NCBI GenBank assembly: GCA_045657105.1
Contig: JAZOSN010000022.1
Coordinates: 1-25,715, forward strand
Direction: 5' to 3'
From: SIG672 sp045657105
Lineage (GTDB): Bacteria; Bacillota; Clostridia; Oscillospirales; CAG-272
Length of the DNA: 25,715 bases
The notes under the pieces were generated by a model that was not told the origin of the DNA, searched no databases, and worked only from the letters and a program-made list of their open reading frames with translations. Below, in pieces: positions 1 through 7,917 of the stretch. The translations under genes were made by a program, and so were the position numbers. Position 1 is the first letter of the stretch. Every line of letters begins with the position of its first letter.

Positions 1-1
1 A

Positions 2-658
2 TGCGGCGAAAAGTTCGAATATGCAGAGCACGACGGACTTTACTGCTCGGTATGTAAGTTCTACAAGACCGGCGTATATGAGAAGAACGGTGAGCTTTAT
101 TTCCTCGAATATACCGGAAAGCACCTCACCGGCAAGTTCTACGTAACCGAGAACGCTTCTAACGGACTCGTTGGAGCAGGCTGGTACTATGCAGACGAGA
201 GCGGAAAGTTCTACAACAAGGAAATCGTTGAGATCGACGGAAAGCTCTACTACTTCGAGAACGGACAGGGAGCAAACGGAATTCATCTTGTAAACGGCGC
301 TTACTACTGCTCGCTCTGGACGGGTGAAGTAAGAACCGGAAAGATCTACGTAACGACCGAATCCGCAAGCACTCTTGAAGGCTTCAAGTCCGGTTGGTAC
401 TATGCCGATGAAAACGGCGCGTTCTATAATAACGAGTTCGTAGAGATCGAAAATGAAACCTACTACCTCATAAAGGGACAGGGAATCTCGAACGGAGTTC
501 ACCTGATCACTATTGATGAAGTAGAGAAGTTCTTCTGCTTCGACCACCGCGGACGCCTCAGAACCGGTAAGTTCTATATTACCATGGCTTCTACCAATGG
601 AATAGAGGGCTTCAACGGCTGGCATACCACCGATGAAACCGGTGCTATTATTGACTAA
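2..658 (+). CDS. C-terminal part of a repeat-containing, probably secreted or surface protein (5' truncated by window edge)
   Basis: The open frame enters from the left edge and ends at TAA 656-658, giving 219 visible residues. The protein is made of about 70-residue tandem repeats with motifs such as GKFYVT, GWYYADESGKFYN and VEIDGKLYYFENGQG. A full 69-residue copy lies at 131-337, a 76-residue copy at 338-565 and a shortened last copy at 566-655. The aromatic and glycine-rich pattern recalls cell-wall or glucan-binding repeats of Gram-positive surface proteins, but I cannot assign a named family. Codon use favours AAG, TTC, TAC and GAG, which suggests good expression. No catalytic domain, sorting signal or C-terminal membrane segment is visible; anything N-terminal lies outside the window. 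A strong terminator follows at once, so it is the last gene of its unit. Function unknown. Confidence 0.85.
   Translation, partial: CGEKFEYAEHDGLYCSVCKFYKTGVYEKNGELYFLEYTGKHLTGKFYVTENASNGLVGAGWYYADESGKFYNKEIVEIDGKLYYFENGQGANGIHLVNGAYYCSLWTGEVRTGKIYVTTESASTLEGFKSGWYYADENGAFYNNEFVEIENETYYLIKGQGISNGVHLITIDEVEKFFCFDHRGRLRTGKFYITMASTNGIEGFNGWHTTDETGAIID
131..655 (+). repeat. Tandem about 70-residue coding repeats, two full and one partial copy
   Basis: Each unit begins with GK(F/I)Y(V/I)T, carries GW(Y/H) followed by an acidic turn, then a VEI...YY core, and ends in (V/L)RT. Boundaries are 131-337, 338-565 and 566-655. Copies differ enough at the DNA level to be an old duplication. The last copy stops after the acidic turn, which serves as the protein's C-terminus. 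An earlier copy seems to end at about position 130. Confidence 0.8.
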
Positions 659-670
659 TAAACTCCATAT

Positions 671-717
671 AAAACAAACTCCATTCTCACATTGTGGGAA
701 TGGAGTTTTGTTTTTGC
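671..717 (+). terminator. Rho-independent terminator of the surface-protein gene
   Basis: Arms AAACTCCATTC and GAATGGAGTTTT face each other around a short CAC-ATT-GTG inner hairpin. They are followed by TTGTTTTTGC. The stem lies 13 bases after the TAA of the preceding gene. The upstream A-rich flank could let it work in both directions. Confidence 0.85.
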
Positions 718-868
718 TTTTGTTTGATAAATTGCCAACAAGTAAGGCGATGAAATCGAAAACCGTAGATTTTTGTCGAATATTTAGTACGATTTCCGGA
801 AAAATCCCATTTGGCATATTTTATAATAATAAAAACACTGTAAACACAAAAAAATAGGCGAAAAAACA

Positions 869-897
869 TTGACTTTATATATAAGTGGTGATATAAT
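869..897 (+). promoter_or_regulatory. Sigma-A-type promoter of the main polysaccharide operon
   Basis: TTGACT at 869-874 and TATAAT at 892-897 are separated by exactly 17 bases. The predicted start of transcription is near 904, leaving a leader of about 80 bases before the first gene at 985. It is the only clear promoter found ahead of the 11-gene run up to 13791. Confidence 0.8.
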
Positions 898-902
898 AAT
901 TA

Positions 903-925
903 TGTATGTAATTTTAGTACATACA
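903..925. promoter_or_regulatory. Inverted repeat at the transcription start (candidate operator or leader hairpin)
   Basis: TGTATGTA at 903-910 and TACATACA at 918-925 are perfect 8-base inverted arms with a 7-base spacer. They lie directly downstream of the -10 box. The position fits a repressor operator or a hairpin at the very 5' end of the mRNA. The regulator is not identifiable here. Confidence 0.4.
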
Positions 926-984
926 GTTAGAACAGACGAATGTGTACCTGCCGATTGCGATGATTTGGCAGTACGGAGAAGAAT

Positions 985-2199
985 ATGAAAATATTACAGA
1001 TAAATTGTGTATACGGCCGTGGAAGCACCGGCAAAATCACAAAAGACATTCATACAGGACTTATCGAGCGCGGACATGAGTCGCGTGTTATTTACGGTCG
1101 AGGAGCACACACGGACGATATAAACGTTACGAGAATAGGCGGAGATATTTACGGCAAATTCAATAATCTGATTTCCAGATTTACCGGAGTGATGTACGGT
1201 GCCTGCAATTTTTCTACCGCGCAGATCATTGGTAGTATTAAAAAAGAAAAACCGGACGTCGTGCACTTGCAGTGCATAAACGGATACTTTTGCAATATTT
1301 TCAGACTACTGAATTTTTTGAAAAAGGCAAAGATTCCGACCGTGCTTACGTTGCACGCGGAATTTATGTATACCGCCAACTGCGGACATGCAGGTGACTG
1401 CGATCAGTGGATAAACGGTTGTCGGCAGTGTCCAAGACTTCGTAGGGAAACTAAGTCGCTTCTTTTTGACCGTACGGGATACTCCTGGAAAAGAATGCAC
1501 AGGATCTATAAAGATTGGCAGGATCTTGTGGTCGTCGGTTGCTCCGAATGGATTTATTCCCGCGTAAAACAATGCGGAGAAATAAAAAACAGTAAGATCG
1601 TTTGTTTACATAACGGAATTGATAACGATAGCATATTTTATCCGCGCAAGGAAGCAAAGGCTCGTATATCTGAGAAATACAAGATTGATAACGATAAAAA
1701 AATAGTATTGTTTGTAGCTCCCGGCTTTACACATCTCAAAGGCTTCGACCGTGTTTGTGAGCTTGCAAGCACTTGCGAGGACCTTCCGTTTCATTTCCTG
1801 TTTGCAGGCGGTTCTTTTGATACGGACAAAGAAAATGTTACCGTTGTCGGCAAGGTGTCTGATCAAAATCATTTGGCCGAAATTTACAGTGCGGCAGATG
1901 TTCTCGTGATGTGCAGCCGAAATGAAAACTATCCTACCGTTTGCGTTGAAGCTACGTCCTGCGGAACTCCCGTGGTCGGCTTTGATGTCGGTGGAGTAAA
2001 AGAAACTATACCGAGCGGTATGGGCGATGTCGTTGAATCGGGCAACGTCCTTGCTATGAAAGAAAAAATCATTGAGGTCGTTCGTGCAAAGCCGGACCGC
2101 GAAACCGTTGAGGCGGCAAGAAAATATCATTCTAAAAAGCGTATGATAGAACAGTACATAGAAATATATGAAGACCTCGCTAATGAAAGGCAAACCTAA
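985..2199 (+). CDS. GT4-family glycosyltransferase
   Basis: A 404-residue GT-B fold enzyme that would add one sugar to the lipid-linked repeat unit on the cytoplasmic face of the membrane. The N-terminus MKILQINCVYGRGSTGKI is typical of retaining GT4 enzymes, and the C-terminal half carries the E-x7-E motif (E314 and E322) followed by SCGTPVVGFDVGGV, which binds the donor nucleotide. The middle has an unusual cysteine-rich stretch around CGHAGDCDQWINGCRQCP, also seen in some capsule GT4 proteins. The start ATG follows GGAGA at 975-979. It is the first gene of the operon, and its TAA overlaps the next ATG by one base (TAATG), suggesting translational coupling. The donor and acceptor sugars cannot be read from sequence. 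Confidence 0.9.
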   Translation: MKILQINCVYGRGSTGKITKDIHTGLIERGHESRVIYGRGAHTDDINVTRIGGDIYGKFNNLISRFTGVMYGACNFSTAQIIGSIKKEKPDVVHLQCINGYFCNIFRLLNFLKKAKIPTVLTLHAEFMYTANCGHAGDCDQWINGCRQCPRLRRETKSLLFDRTGYSWKRMHRIYKDWQDLVVVGCSEWIYSRVKQCGEIKNSKIVCLHNGIDNDSIFYPRKEAKARISEKYKIDNDKKIVLFVAPGFTHLKGFDRVCELASTCEDLPFHFLFAGGSFDTDKENVTVVGKVSDQNHLAEIYSAADVLVMCSRNENYPTVCVEATSCGTPVVGFDVGGVKETIPSGMGDVVESGNVLAMKEKIIEVVRAKPDRETVEAARKYHSKKRMIEQYIEIYEDLANERQT

Positions 2200-3371
2200 T
2201 GAAAACGAAATCTAAATTCGAAACGTGGGAACGTATATTCCTTGCGGCAATGTTTTGCTTCGCCGTTTCGCTCTTCAACAGGGGTGGATACATTTTTGCG
2301 TTTTGTGCGGTTATTTTTCTATTTTTTAACATAAAAAGCATAAAAATATCTCTGACGCTACTTGCACTGGTGGTTTATTCAGTTATGTATTTTGCTTTTT
2401 ATACCCATTTGCACGAATTCGCCATTGAAAACGTCGTTATATATATGATAGGACCGTGGGCGGCATATCTTATGGCTATGCTCTACGTTGAAAAATCAAA
2501 AAACAAAAATGCATTTATAGTCATACTTTTGGTTTTGTCGGCAGGAATGTTACTTCACGGTCTTCTGAACCTGGTTGCATATTTCAGGTCGGATTACTAT
2601 TCACTGGATCATTACGGACGTATATCAGTCGACTTCTGGCGCGGAAAGGTCGTTTCCGCCACGGGAACCGGAATGTTTTATACATTTGCATCCGGCATCA
2701 GCCTTGGAGTTTTGTTTTCGAACTTTAAAACAAAATATAAGCTCATAGCCGCAGCCGTGCTGGTAGTCGCCGTGTCTGCATCCGTATTCTTTGCCAACCG
2801 AACTCTGATTGCAATCGTTGCTATTATAGCAATATGGAAGCTTCTGTCGATCGCGTTTTCTAATTCTTTCTCGAACAGAAGAAAGATTGTACTCATGATA
2901 CTTTTGGTGGTGGCGGTAGCTGCGGTAATTGTGTTTTTCGTGTTCAATTTAGGTGGTTTTGCCGATTGGTTTTTCTCACTTAAAATCGTTCAAAGATATG
3001 ACGATCCGGTTGGACGCCTGAATGCATGGACGAGTCTATTCACAGACGGAACGTGGCTGAAATATCCTTTTGGAAATGCAAACGGTACCCATAGACATAA
3101 TTTGTGGTTGGATATTTACGATGAGGCAGGAGTTTTTCCTTTTCTGATTATAGTTTGCTTGACAATATATTTTATCAAGAGAGTTTTCGTTTTCAGATCG
3201 CTTATGACGTCGAAAGAGGATAAGAGCATTTTCTGCATATTCCAGTGTCTTTGCTTCGCACTGATTCTGAACTGTGCCGTTGAGCCTGTAATCGAAGCAA
3301 ATCCGTATTACTTTTTGATAAGTATAATGTTTATCGGCGCTATGCAGGGACAAATAAAACAAAAGGAATAA
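2199..3371 (+). CDS. wzy: Wzy-like O-antigen/capsule polymerase (integral membrane)
   Basis: A 390-residue protein with about 10 hydrophobic segments and a larger soluble loop near residues 265-310. It would polymerise flipped repeat units on the outer face of the membrane. The loop ends in GTHRHNLWLDIYDEAG, matching the H-N-x-x-L/W signature of Wzy_C/O-antigen-ligase proteins, and RLNAWTSLF is also typical. Wzy proteins vary greatly in sequence, so the call rests on topology, that motif and the company of a Wzx flippase and two glycosyltransferases. GAAAGG at 2185-2190 gives a good ribosome site, and the start overlaps the previous stop by one base. An O-antigen-ligase-type role in wall transfer is the alternative, but an LCP enzyme downstream more likely does that job. 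Confidence 0.75.
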   Translation: MKTKSKFETWERIFLAAMFCFAVSLFNRGGYIFAFCAVIFLFFNIKSIKISLTLLALVVYSVMYFAFYTHLHEFAIENVVIYMIGPWAAYLMAMLYVEKSKNKNAFIVILLVLSAGMLLHGLLNLVAYFRSDYYSLDHYGRISVDFWRGKVVSATGTGMFYTFASGISLGVLFSNFKTKYKLIAAAVLVVAVSASVFFANRTLIAIVAIIAIWKLLSIAFSNSFSNRRKIVLMILLVVAVAAVIVFFVFNLGGFADWFFSLKIVQRYDDPVGRLNAWTSLFTDGTWLKYPFGNANGTHRHNLWLDIYDEAGVFPFLIIVCLTIYFIKRVFVFRSLMTSKEDKSIFCIFQCLCFALILNCAVEPVIEANPYYFLISIMFIGAMQGQIKQKE

Positions 3372-3375
3372 AGCT

Positions 3376-4503
3376 ATGAAAGTTGCCTTTGTCAGTAACT
3401 ACTTTAATCATCACCAGAAGCCCTTTTCCGATGCGATGAATAAGATGTGTGATGAATATATATTTGTATCCACTACCGAAATGAGCAGCGAGCGAAGGAG
3501 TCTTGGTTACGGAGGCGATGGAACTCCGACATACGTTAAGTTTGCATACGTTTCCGAAGACGAAAGAAAAAGTTGCCAAGAATTCGTTTCTTCCGCCGAC
3601 ATAGTAATAATCGGAACTGCATCCGACCGTTGGATAGAGGATCGTATAAAAAATGGCAAGGTTGTGTTCAGATACTCCGAAAGACCTTTGAAAAAAGGAC
3701 CGGAAACAGTGAAATATCTGCCGAGATTTATAAAGTGGCATCTTAAAAATCCTTCCGGGAAGCCGATATATATGCTTTGTGCAAGTGCCTATACGGCATC
3801 GGATTACAGAAAATTCTGCCTTTTCAAGAATAGAACGTATAAATGGGGATATTTTCCGCAGACGAAAATCTATGAAATTGATTCCTTGTTGAGTAAAAAA
3901 TCAACGACCTCGATTTTGTGGTGCGGTCGATTTCTCGATTGGAAGCATCCTGACGATGCAATAAAAGCAATCTCTCGCTTGAAAAGCGAAGGATATAAGT
4001 TTAAACTCAGTATGATAGGTTGCGGTGAATTTGAAAGCACTATTTCCGATATGATAAAAGAAAACGGTCTTGACGACTGTGTGGAGCTTTTGGGCTCTAT
4101 GCCGCCTGACAGAGTTCGTGAATATATGGAAAAATCGGGAATTTACCTGTTCACCTCCGATAAAAAAGAGGGGTGGGGAGCAGTTCTGAATGAAGCCATG
4201 AACAGTGCTTGCGCAGTAGTTGCAAGTCGCGAGGCGGGCTCCGCTCCGTTTCTTGTAAATAACGGTGAAAACGGATTTATTTATGAGTCCGGAAACGTGG
4301 ATATGCTTTATCAAAAGATAAAATATCTGCTCGATAACGAGTCCGAGCAAAAACGACTTGGACGCGCGGCATATCACACGATAACAGATAAGTGGAATGC
4401 AGAGGAAGCATCAAAAAGACTTCTTGCATTATACGGCGAAATAACAAAGGGAGAAAAATATCCCGATATATATTTTGACGGCCCGTGTAGCGCCTCGAAA
4501 TAA
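3376..4503 (+). CDS. GT4-family glycosyltransferase
   Basis: A 375-residue GT-B enzyme, the second sugar-adding enzyme of this operon. The N-terminus MKVAFVSNYFNHHQKPFSDAM is shared with capsule GT4 enzymes. The donor half has WCGRFLDWKHPDDAI followed by the E-x7-E motif (E265 and E273) within KKEGWGAVLNEAMNSAC. The start lies 4 bases after the wzy stop, with AAAAGGA at 3361-3367 as ribosome site. Donor and linkage are unknown. With only two recognisable glycosyltransferases in addition to the initiating enzyme at 19360, a repeat unit of about three sugars is the simplest inference, unless more transferases lie outside the window. Confidence 0.9.
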   Translation: MKVAFVSNYFNHHQKPFSDAMNKMCDEYIFVSTTEMSSERRSLGYGGDGTPTYVKFAYVSEDERKSCQEFVSSADIVIIGTASDRWIEDRIKNGKVVFRYSERPLKKGPETVKYLPRFIKWHLKNPSGKPIYMLCASAYTASDYRKFCLFKNRTYKWGYFPQTKIYEIDSLLSKKSTTSILWCGRFLDWKHPDDAIKAISRLKSEGYKFKLSMIGCGEFESTISDMIKENGLDDCVELLGSMPPDRVREYMEKSGIYLFTSDKKEGWGAVLNEAMNSACAVVASREAGSAPFLVNNGENGFIYESGNVDMLYQKIKYLLDNESEQKRLGRAAYHTITDKWNAEEASKRLLALYGEITKGEKYPDIYFDGPCSASK

Positions 4504-4526
4504 TATCGGATCTGCAAAAGCGGTTT

Positions 4527-5495
4527 ATGTTATTTGATTTCAAATGGAAGGTATCTTATATCAAAGCAAATAAACAGTATTTGAGAAAGGGAAGATACTG
4601 TTTTTTGCCTAATCTGAGAACGGTTGTTGAGAGAAGATCAAGAAAAACTTTGCGAAACCTGTTTCCTGATAATCCCATCTCGCGCAGATCTAAGATAAAA
4701 CTGTTTTTTGCAAATTTGAAAAGTATCAACGTCGCTCGCGACGGAGAATTGTTCAGAGCAAATGCGGTGTATTTTTCGAATACGGGCCGCGATGCAGACA
4801 GAGTGATCAAATTTTTTGATTACTCTGCCGGAAAAGTGCTCACGGTTTGCCAGAACTCCGCTCAGTTTGAAAAGTATTTCTATAACAGAGATCGGTACTC
4901 GCGTTTTTATCCTGTGCCAAGGCTTCTCGAAAAAGATGCGGTAAAAACGAGATATATCGAGGAATATATTGATAAAACATCTTTTCCGCAAAACGAGGAA
5001 AAAGCAATATATCAAAATTTAACGTCTTTGTTTTCTTCGCTTTTCGAAAAAAATGAATATGTATTCAAAAAATGTGAGTACGATATTCCTTCGGCGCTTA
5101 AAGATGATATACAAAGTGCTCCGTCTTTTCTGAAAACCTTTGAGCAGCACGGTGATCTCTCAATCGATAATTTTATTTGCACTAATAACGGGATAGTATT
5201 TATCGACTTCGAGCACCAGGGAGAGTATCCGATTTTCTACGATCTTCTGTTTCTTATCACAAACAGTTATATAGTAAACGGGAAGCGTACCGGTATTGAG
5301 CTGTTTGAACAGGGATTTTTTGATAATTATTTTGCAATGGCCTTGCCGGACTATGAAACACCCGTAACCGACGTTTTGGTTTCGTTTATCTTGGTGTTTC
5401 ACGAGAAGAGGATCAAACATATCAGTCATCGACCGATCTATGGAGAATATATGGATCTGTTCAGACGAATGATCAGGAACAAAAACGGTAAGTAA
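4527..5495 (+). CDS. APH/choline-kinase-like phosphotransferase
   Basis: A 322-residue protein with the catalytic signature of the aminoglycoside-phosphotransferase/choline-kinase superfamily: H208-x-D210-x4-N215 (HGDLSIDNF), then the Mg-binding D227 in VFIDFE. The N-lobe has a possible ATP-binding lysine in RVIKFFD. It is expected to be a cytoplasmic ATP-dependent small-molecule or sugar kinase. Its place in a capsule operon two genes before a LicD protein suggests that it phosphorylates a substituent (choline-like alcohol or sugar); this is inference. LicB and LicC partners are not present. No clear Shine-Dalgarno site precedes ATG 4527, the first start codon in frame after the previous gene, so translation may depend on the upstream gene 23 bases away. 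The substrate is unknown. Confidence 0.7.
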   Translation: MLFDFKWKVSYIKANKQYLRKGRYCFLPNLRTVVERRSRKTLRNLFPDNPISRRSKIKLFFANLKSINVARDGELFRANAVYFSNTGRDADRVIKFFDYSAGKVLTVCQNSAQFEKYFYNRDRYSRFYPVPRLLEKDAVKTRYIEEYIDKTSFPQNEEKAIYQNLTSLFSSLFEKNEYVFKKCEYDIPSALKDDIQSAPSFLKTFEQHGDLSIDNFICTNNGIVFIDFEHQGEYPIFYDLLFLITNSYIVNGKRTGIELFEQGFFDNYFAMALPDYETPVTDVLVSFILVFHEKRIKHISHRPIYGEYMDLFRRMIRNKNGK

Positions 5496-5500
5496 AAAGA

Positions 5501-5515
5501 CCTTTCGAGAAAGGA
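5501..5515 (+). promoter_or_regulatory. Small hairpin covering the ribosome binding site of the flippase gene
   Basis: CCTTTCGAGAAAGG at 5501-5514 is a near-perfect inverted repeat (five base pairs with a CGAG loop). Its right arm contains most of the AAAGGA ribosome site at 5510-5515, which sits 10 bases before ATG 5526. Folding would hide the site until an upstream ribosome opens it, a simple way to keep flippase output low. Confidence 0.4.
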
Positions 5516-5525
5516 TTCGTCGTTT

Positions 5526-7049
5526 ATGATAAACGAAAAAAATACCGCAAGACAGGTCAGGATAGGAGCGCTTCTTTCCTATCTCGGCATAGGTATAAAC
5601 ATTGTTGCAGGACTTTTGTTTACACCGTGGATAGTAGAGCAGATCGGTAAAAGCGATTACGGACTGTATACGCTTTCACACTCGCTTATCTCGCTCTTTC
5701 TGATTGATTTCGGACTTAGCTCGGCAACGTCGAGATTCGTTTCAAAATACCGTGCCGAGGGTGACGAGGCAAAGGTTAACGACTTTTTAGGCGTTGTATA
5801 TAAGCTTTATATTCTGATAGATGCGATTCTACTGGCTATTTTCGTTGTAATATTTTTCTTTTTGGAGTCTATATATTCCAATCTTTTGCCCGCAGAAATC
5901 GAAAAATTAAAGGTAGTATACGTAATATCTGCGGGATTTTCGGTAGTTAATTTCCCGTTTGTTACCTTTAACGGAATTTTGAACGCGCACGAAAAGTTTA
6001 TTCAGATAAAAATTGTCGATATACTTCATAAGGTAGCATACGTCGTAGCAAACACCATCGTTTTATCGTGCGGAATGGGACTGTATGCTCTCGTATGGGT
6101 TAATGCCCTTACCGGAGTTGCCACCGTACTTATGAAATATATAGTCATAAAGACGAGTACTCCCGTCGTGGCGAATATGAAATGCCGCGGCAAGGAGTTC
6201 TACAAGGAAATTTTTTCTTTTTCCGTGTGGGTAACGGTTTCCTCACTTGCAAGCAGACTGAAATTCAACATTATGCCGTCCGTGCTCGCGATAATGGAAA
6301 GTGCCGCAGTTATTGCGATTTTCGGTGTGGTTCAGACGATAGAGGGTTATTCATATACGATAACTAGCGCAATTAACGGAATGTTTATGCCAAAAATATC
6401 GAGAATTGATGCCAAAAGCGAGGGCGGTGACGTTCAGAGCCTGCTCCTTAGTGTCGGAAGATTTCAGTTTGTACTTAACGGACTTATAGTTTCCGGCTTT
6501 GCGATAATAGGTAAAAGCTTTATAGATCTTTGGATGGGCGAGGGATTTTCACTTGCTTATTACGGCGTTTTGATGATAATTATTCCGGGAATGTTTTATA
6601 ATTGTCTTCAAATTGCCAATACGACTATGGTCGTCAGAAACAAAGTTAAAACAACGGCGATCATCAATTTGATAATGGGCGCAGTAAGCATTTTGTCTGC
6701 CGTTCTTCTGGTCAAATTTATAGGATTTTTGGGAACCTGTCTTGCTATTGGAATAGCATATACATTCAGAGTTGTGACACTTAATATCATATACGGAAAA
6801 GCGTTAGGGCTCAATATGATAGATTTTGCAAAAAAATGCTATCTGAAAATGAGCGTACCGCTGATTGTCAGTCTGCTTGTGTCATGGACACTCTGTTACT
6901 TCATTCATATTCCGGGTTGGCTCGGACTCGTCGTTAAGGCGGCAATCATAACCGTAATATATTTGCTTTCGAATTTCGTTATAGGATTCAGTAAAAAAGA
7001 AAAAGCAAAAATTTTATCGCGCGCCGGGAAACTAATCAAGAAAAAATAA
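5526..7049 (+). CDS. wzx: Wzx-type polysaccharide repeat-unit flippase (MOP superfamily)
   Basis: A 507-residue very hydrophobic protein with about 12-14 membrane segments. It would move undecaprenyl-diphosphate-linked repeat units across the cytoplasmic membrane. The N-terminus, with ALLSYLGIGINIVAGLLFTPW and IGKSDYGLYTLSHSL, is typical of the polysaccharide-transport (PST) branch of the MOP exporters, as is the later DFGLSSATSRFVSKY. Its length is normal for the family. The ribosome site AAAGGA at 5510-5515 is embedded in a small inverted repeat. It sits between the kinase-like gene and licD, within the AT-rich half of the operon. Confidence 0.92.
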   Translation: MINEKNTARQVRIGALLSYLGIGINIVAGLLFTPWIVEQIGKSDYGLYTLSHSLISLFLIDFGLSSATSRFVSKYRAEGDEAKVNDFLGVVYKLYILIDAILLAIFVVIFFFLESIYSNLLPAEIEKLKVVYVISAGFSVVNFPFVTFNGILNAHEKFIQIKIVDILHKVAYVVANTIVLSCGMGLYALVWVNALTGVATVLMKYIVIKTSTPVVANMKCRGKEFYKEIFSFSVWVTVSSLASRLKFNIMPSVLAIMESAAVIAIFGVVQTIEGYSYTITSAINGMFMPKISRIDAKSEGGDVQSLLLSVGRFQFVLNGLIVSGFAIIGKSFIDLWMGEGFSLAYYGVLMIIIPGMFYNCLQIANTTMVVRNKVKTTAIINLIMGAVSILSAVLLVKFIGFLGTCLAIGIAYTFRVVTLNIIYGKALGLNMIDFAKKCYLKMSVPLIVSLLVSWTLCYFIHIPGWLGLVVKAAIITVIYLLSNFVIGFSKKEKAKILSRAGKLIKKK

Positions 7050-7070
7050 CAAAAAATACGCGGAGGACGC

Positions 7071-7904
7071 ATGGAAAAATTCGATACTGATGCAATGAAA
7101 AGGCTTCAACTTGAAATGCTTGAATGTTTTATTGAAGTTTGTAAGAACAACGGTTTAAAGTATTATCTCCTCGGTGGAACATGCATCGGTGCGGTAAGAC
7201 ACAAGGGGTTTATTCCGTGGGACGACGATATCGACGTCGGTATGCCGAGAGATGACTATGAGAAATTTTCTGAGATTGCCGCGAAAGAACTGCCTCGGCA
7301 TTTGTTCTTTCAGACAAACAAGACCGATCCGGAATACCCGATGCTCTTCGGAAAAATCAGAAATTCCAATACGACGTACATAGAAGTCAGCTCTCAAAAG
7401 CTGAATATAAATCACGGAGTATATATTGATGTTTTTCCGCTAGACGGAATTGCGGAAAATAAGCTTGAACGTAAAATCATTCGCAAAAAAAAGACACTCT
7501 ATAACGCGAGGATCGCACAGGTCTTTTACGTGGAAAATCGTAGCAACGACCGACTGATAAAAAAAATTGCAAGGAAAATGATCTGCCTTCTGTATCCGAG
7601 CGTAGAGAAAACGGTTAGTAAAAGAGAAAAGCTTTGCAGAAAATATTCGTACACGTCAAGCAAAACGGTTGCAAACTTTGGCGGCGCTTGGGGAGAAAAA
7701 GAGGTAATGCCAAAAGAGATTTTCGGTGAGGGCACACAGGGGATTTTTGAGGGCGTAAGCGTTACTTTACCTCAGAATTACGATGCTTATCTTACAAGAA
7801 TATATGGCGATTATATGCAGCTGCCGCCACCCGAAAAAAGAATCGGACATCACTACTACGTGATTGCAGATATGGAAAAGTCTTATAAAGAATACATAGG
7901 ATAA
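7071..7904 (+). CDS. licD: LicD-family phosphotransferase
   Basis: A 277-residue member of the LicD/fukutin-related nucleotidyltransferase-fold family. These enzymes transfer a phospho-substituent (phosphocholine in the founding members, other phospho-alcohols or sugar phosphates in relatives) to a glycan. The signature runs from G35: GGTCIGAVRHKGFIPWDDDIDVG, where the W-D-D-D-I-D metal-binding core is at 50-55. The C-terminal RIYGDYMQLPPPEKR is also characteristic of LicD. GGAGG at 7061-7065 serves as ribosome site. With the kinase-like gene at 4527 it suggests a phosphodiester decoration on the polysaccharide, but no CTP:phosphocholine cytidylyltransferase gene is visible, so the donor is unknown. 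Confidence 0.88.
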   Translation: MEKFDTDAMKRLQLEMLECFIEVCKNNGLKYYLLGGTCIGAVRHKGFIPWDDDIDVGMPRDDYEKFSEIAAKELPRHLFFQTNKTDPEYPMLFGKIRNSNTTYIEVSSQKLNINHGVYIDVFPLDGIAENKLERKIIRKKKTLYNARIAQVFYVENRSNDRLIKKIARKMICLLYPSVEKTVSKREKLCRKYSYTSSKTVANFGGAWGEKEVMPKEIFGEGTQGIFEGVSVTLPQNYDAYLTRIYGDYMQLPPPEKRIGHHYYVIADMEKSYKEYIG

Positions 7905-7917
7905 AGAGGAAATTGAA

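Larger units (their letters stand above)
659..984. other. 326-base intergenic region ahead of the polysaccharide operon
   Basis: It holds the upstream gene's terminator, an AT-rich stretch with no convincing gene (short ORFs here lack ribosome sites and recognisable products), a palindrome TTTCCGGAAA at 793-802, a sigma-A-like promoter at 869-897, an inverted repeat at the predicted transcription start (903-925), and an untranslated leader of about 80 bases with a possible hairpin just before the ribosome site. Confidence 0.6.

Noticed and set aside
793..802. Palindrome TTTCCGGAAA upstream of the main promoter
   Set aside because: Too short and too far (about 67 bases) from the -35 box to support an operator without conservation data.
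633..869. Small open frames on both strands in the intergenic region 659-984
   Set aside because: They run through the terminator hairpin, lack ribosome sites, and have low-complexity AT-driven composition.
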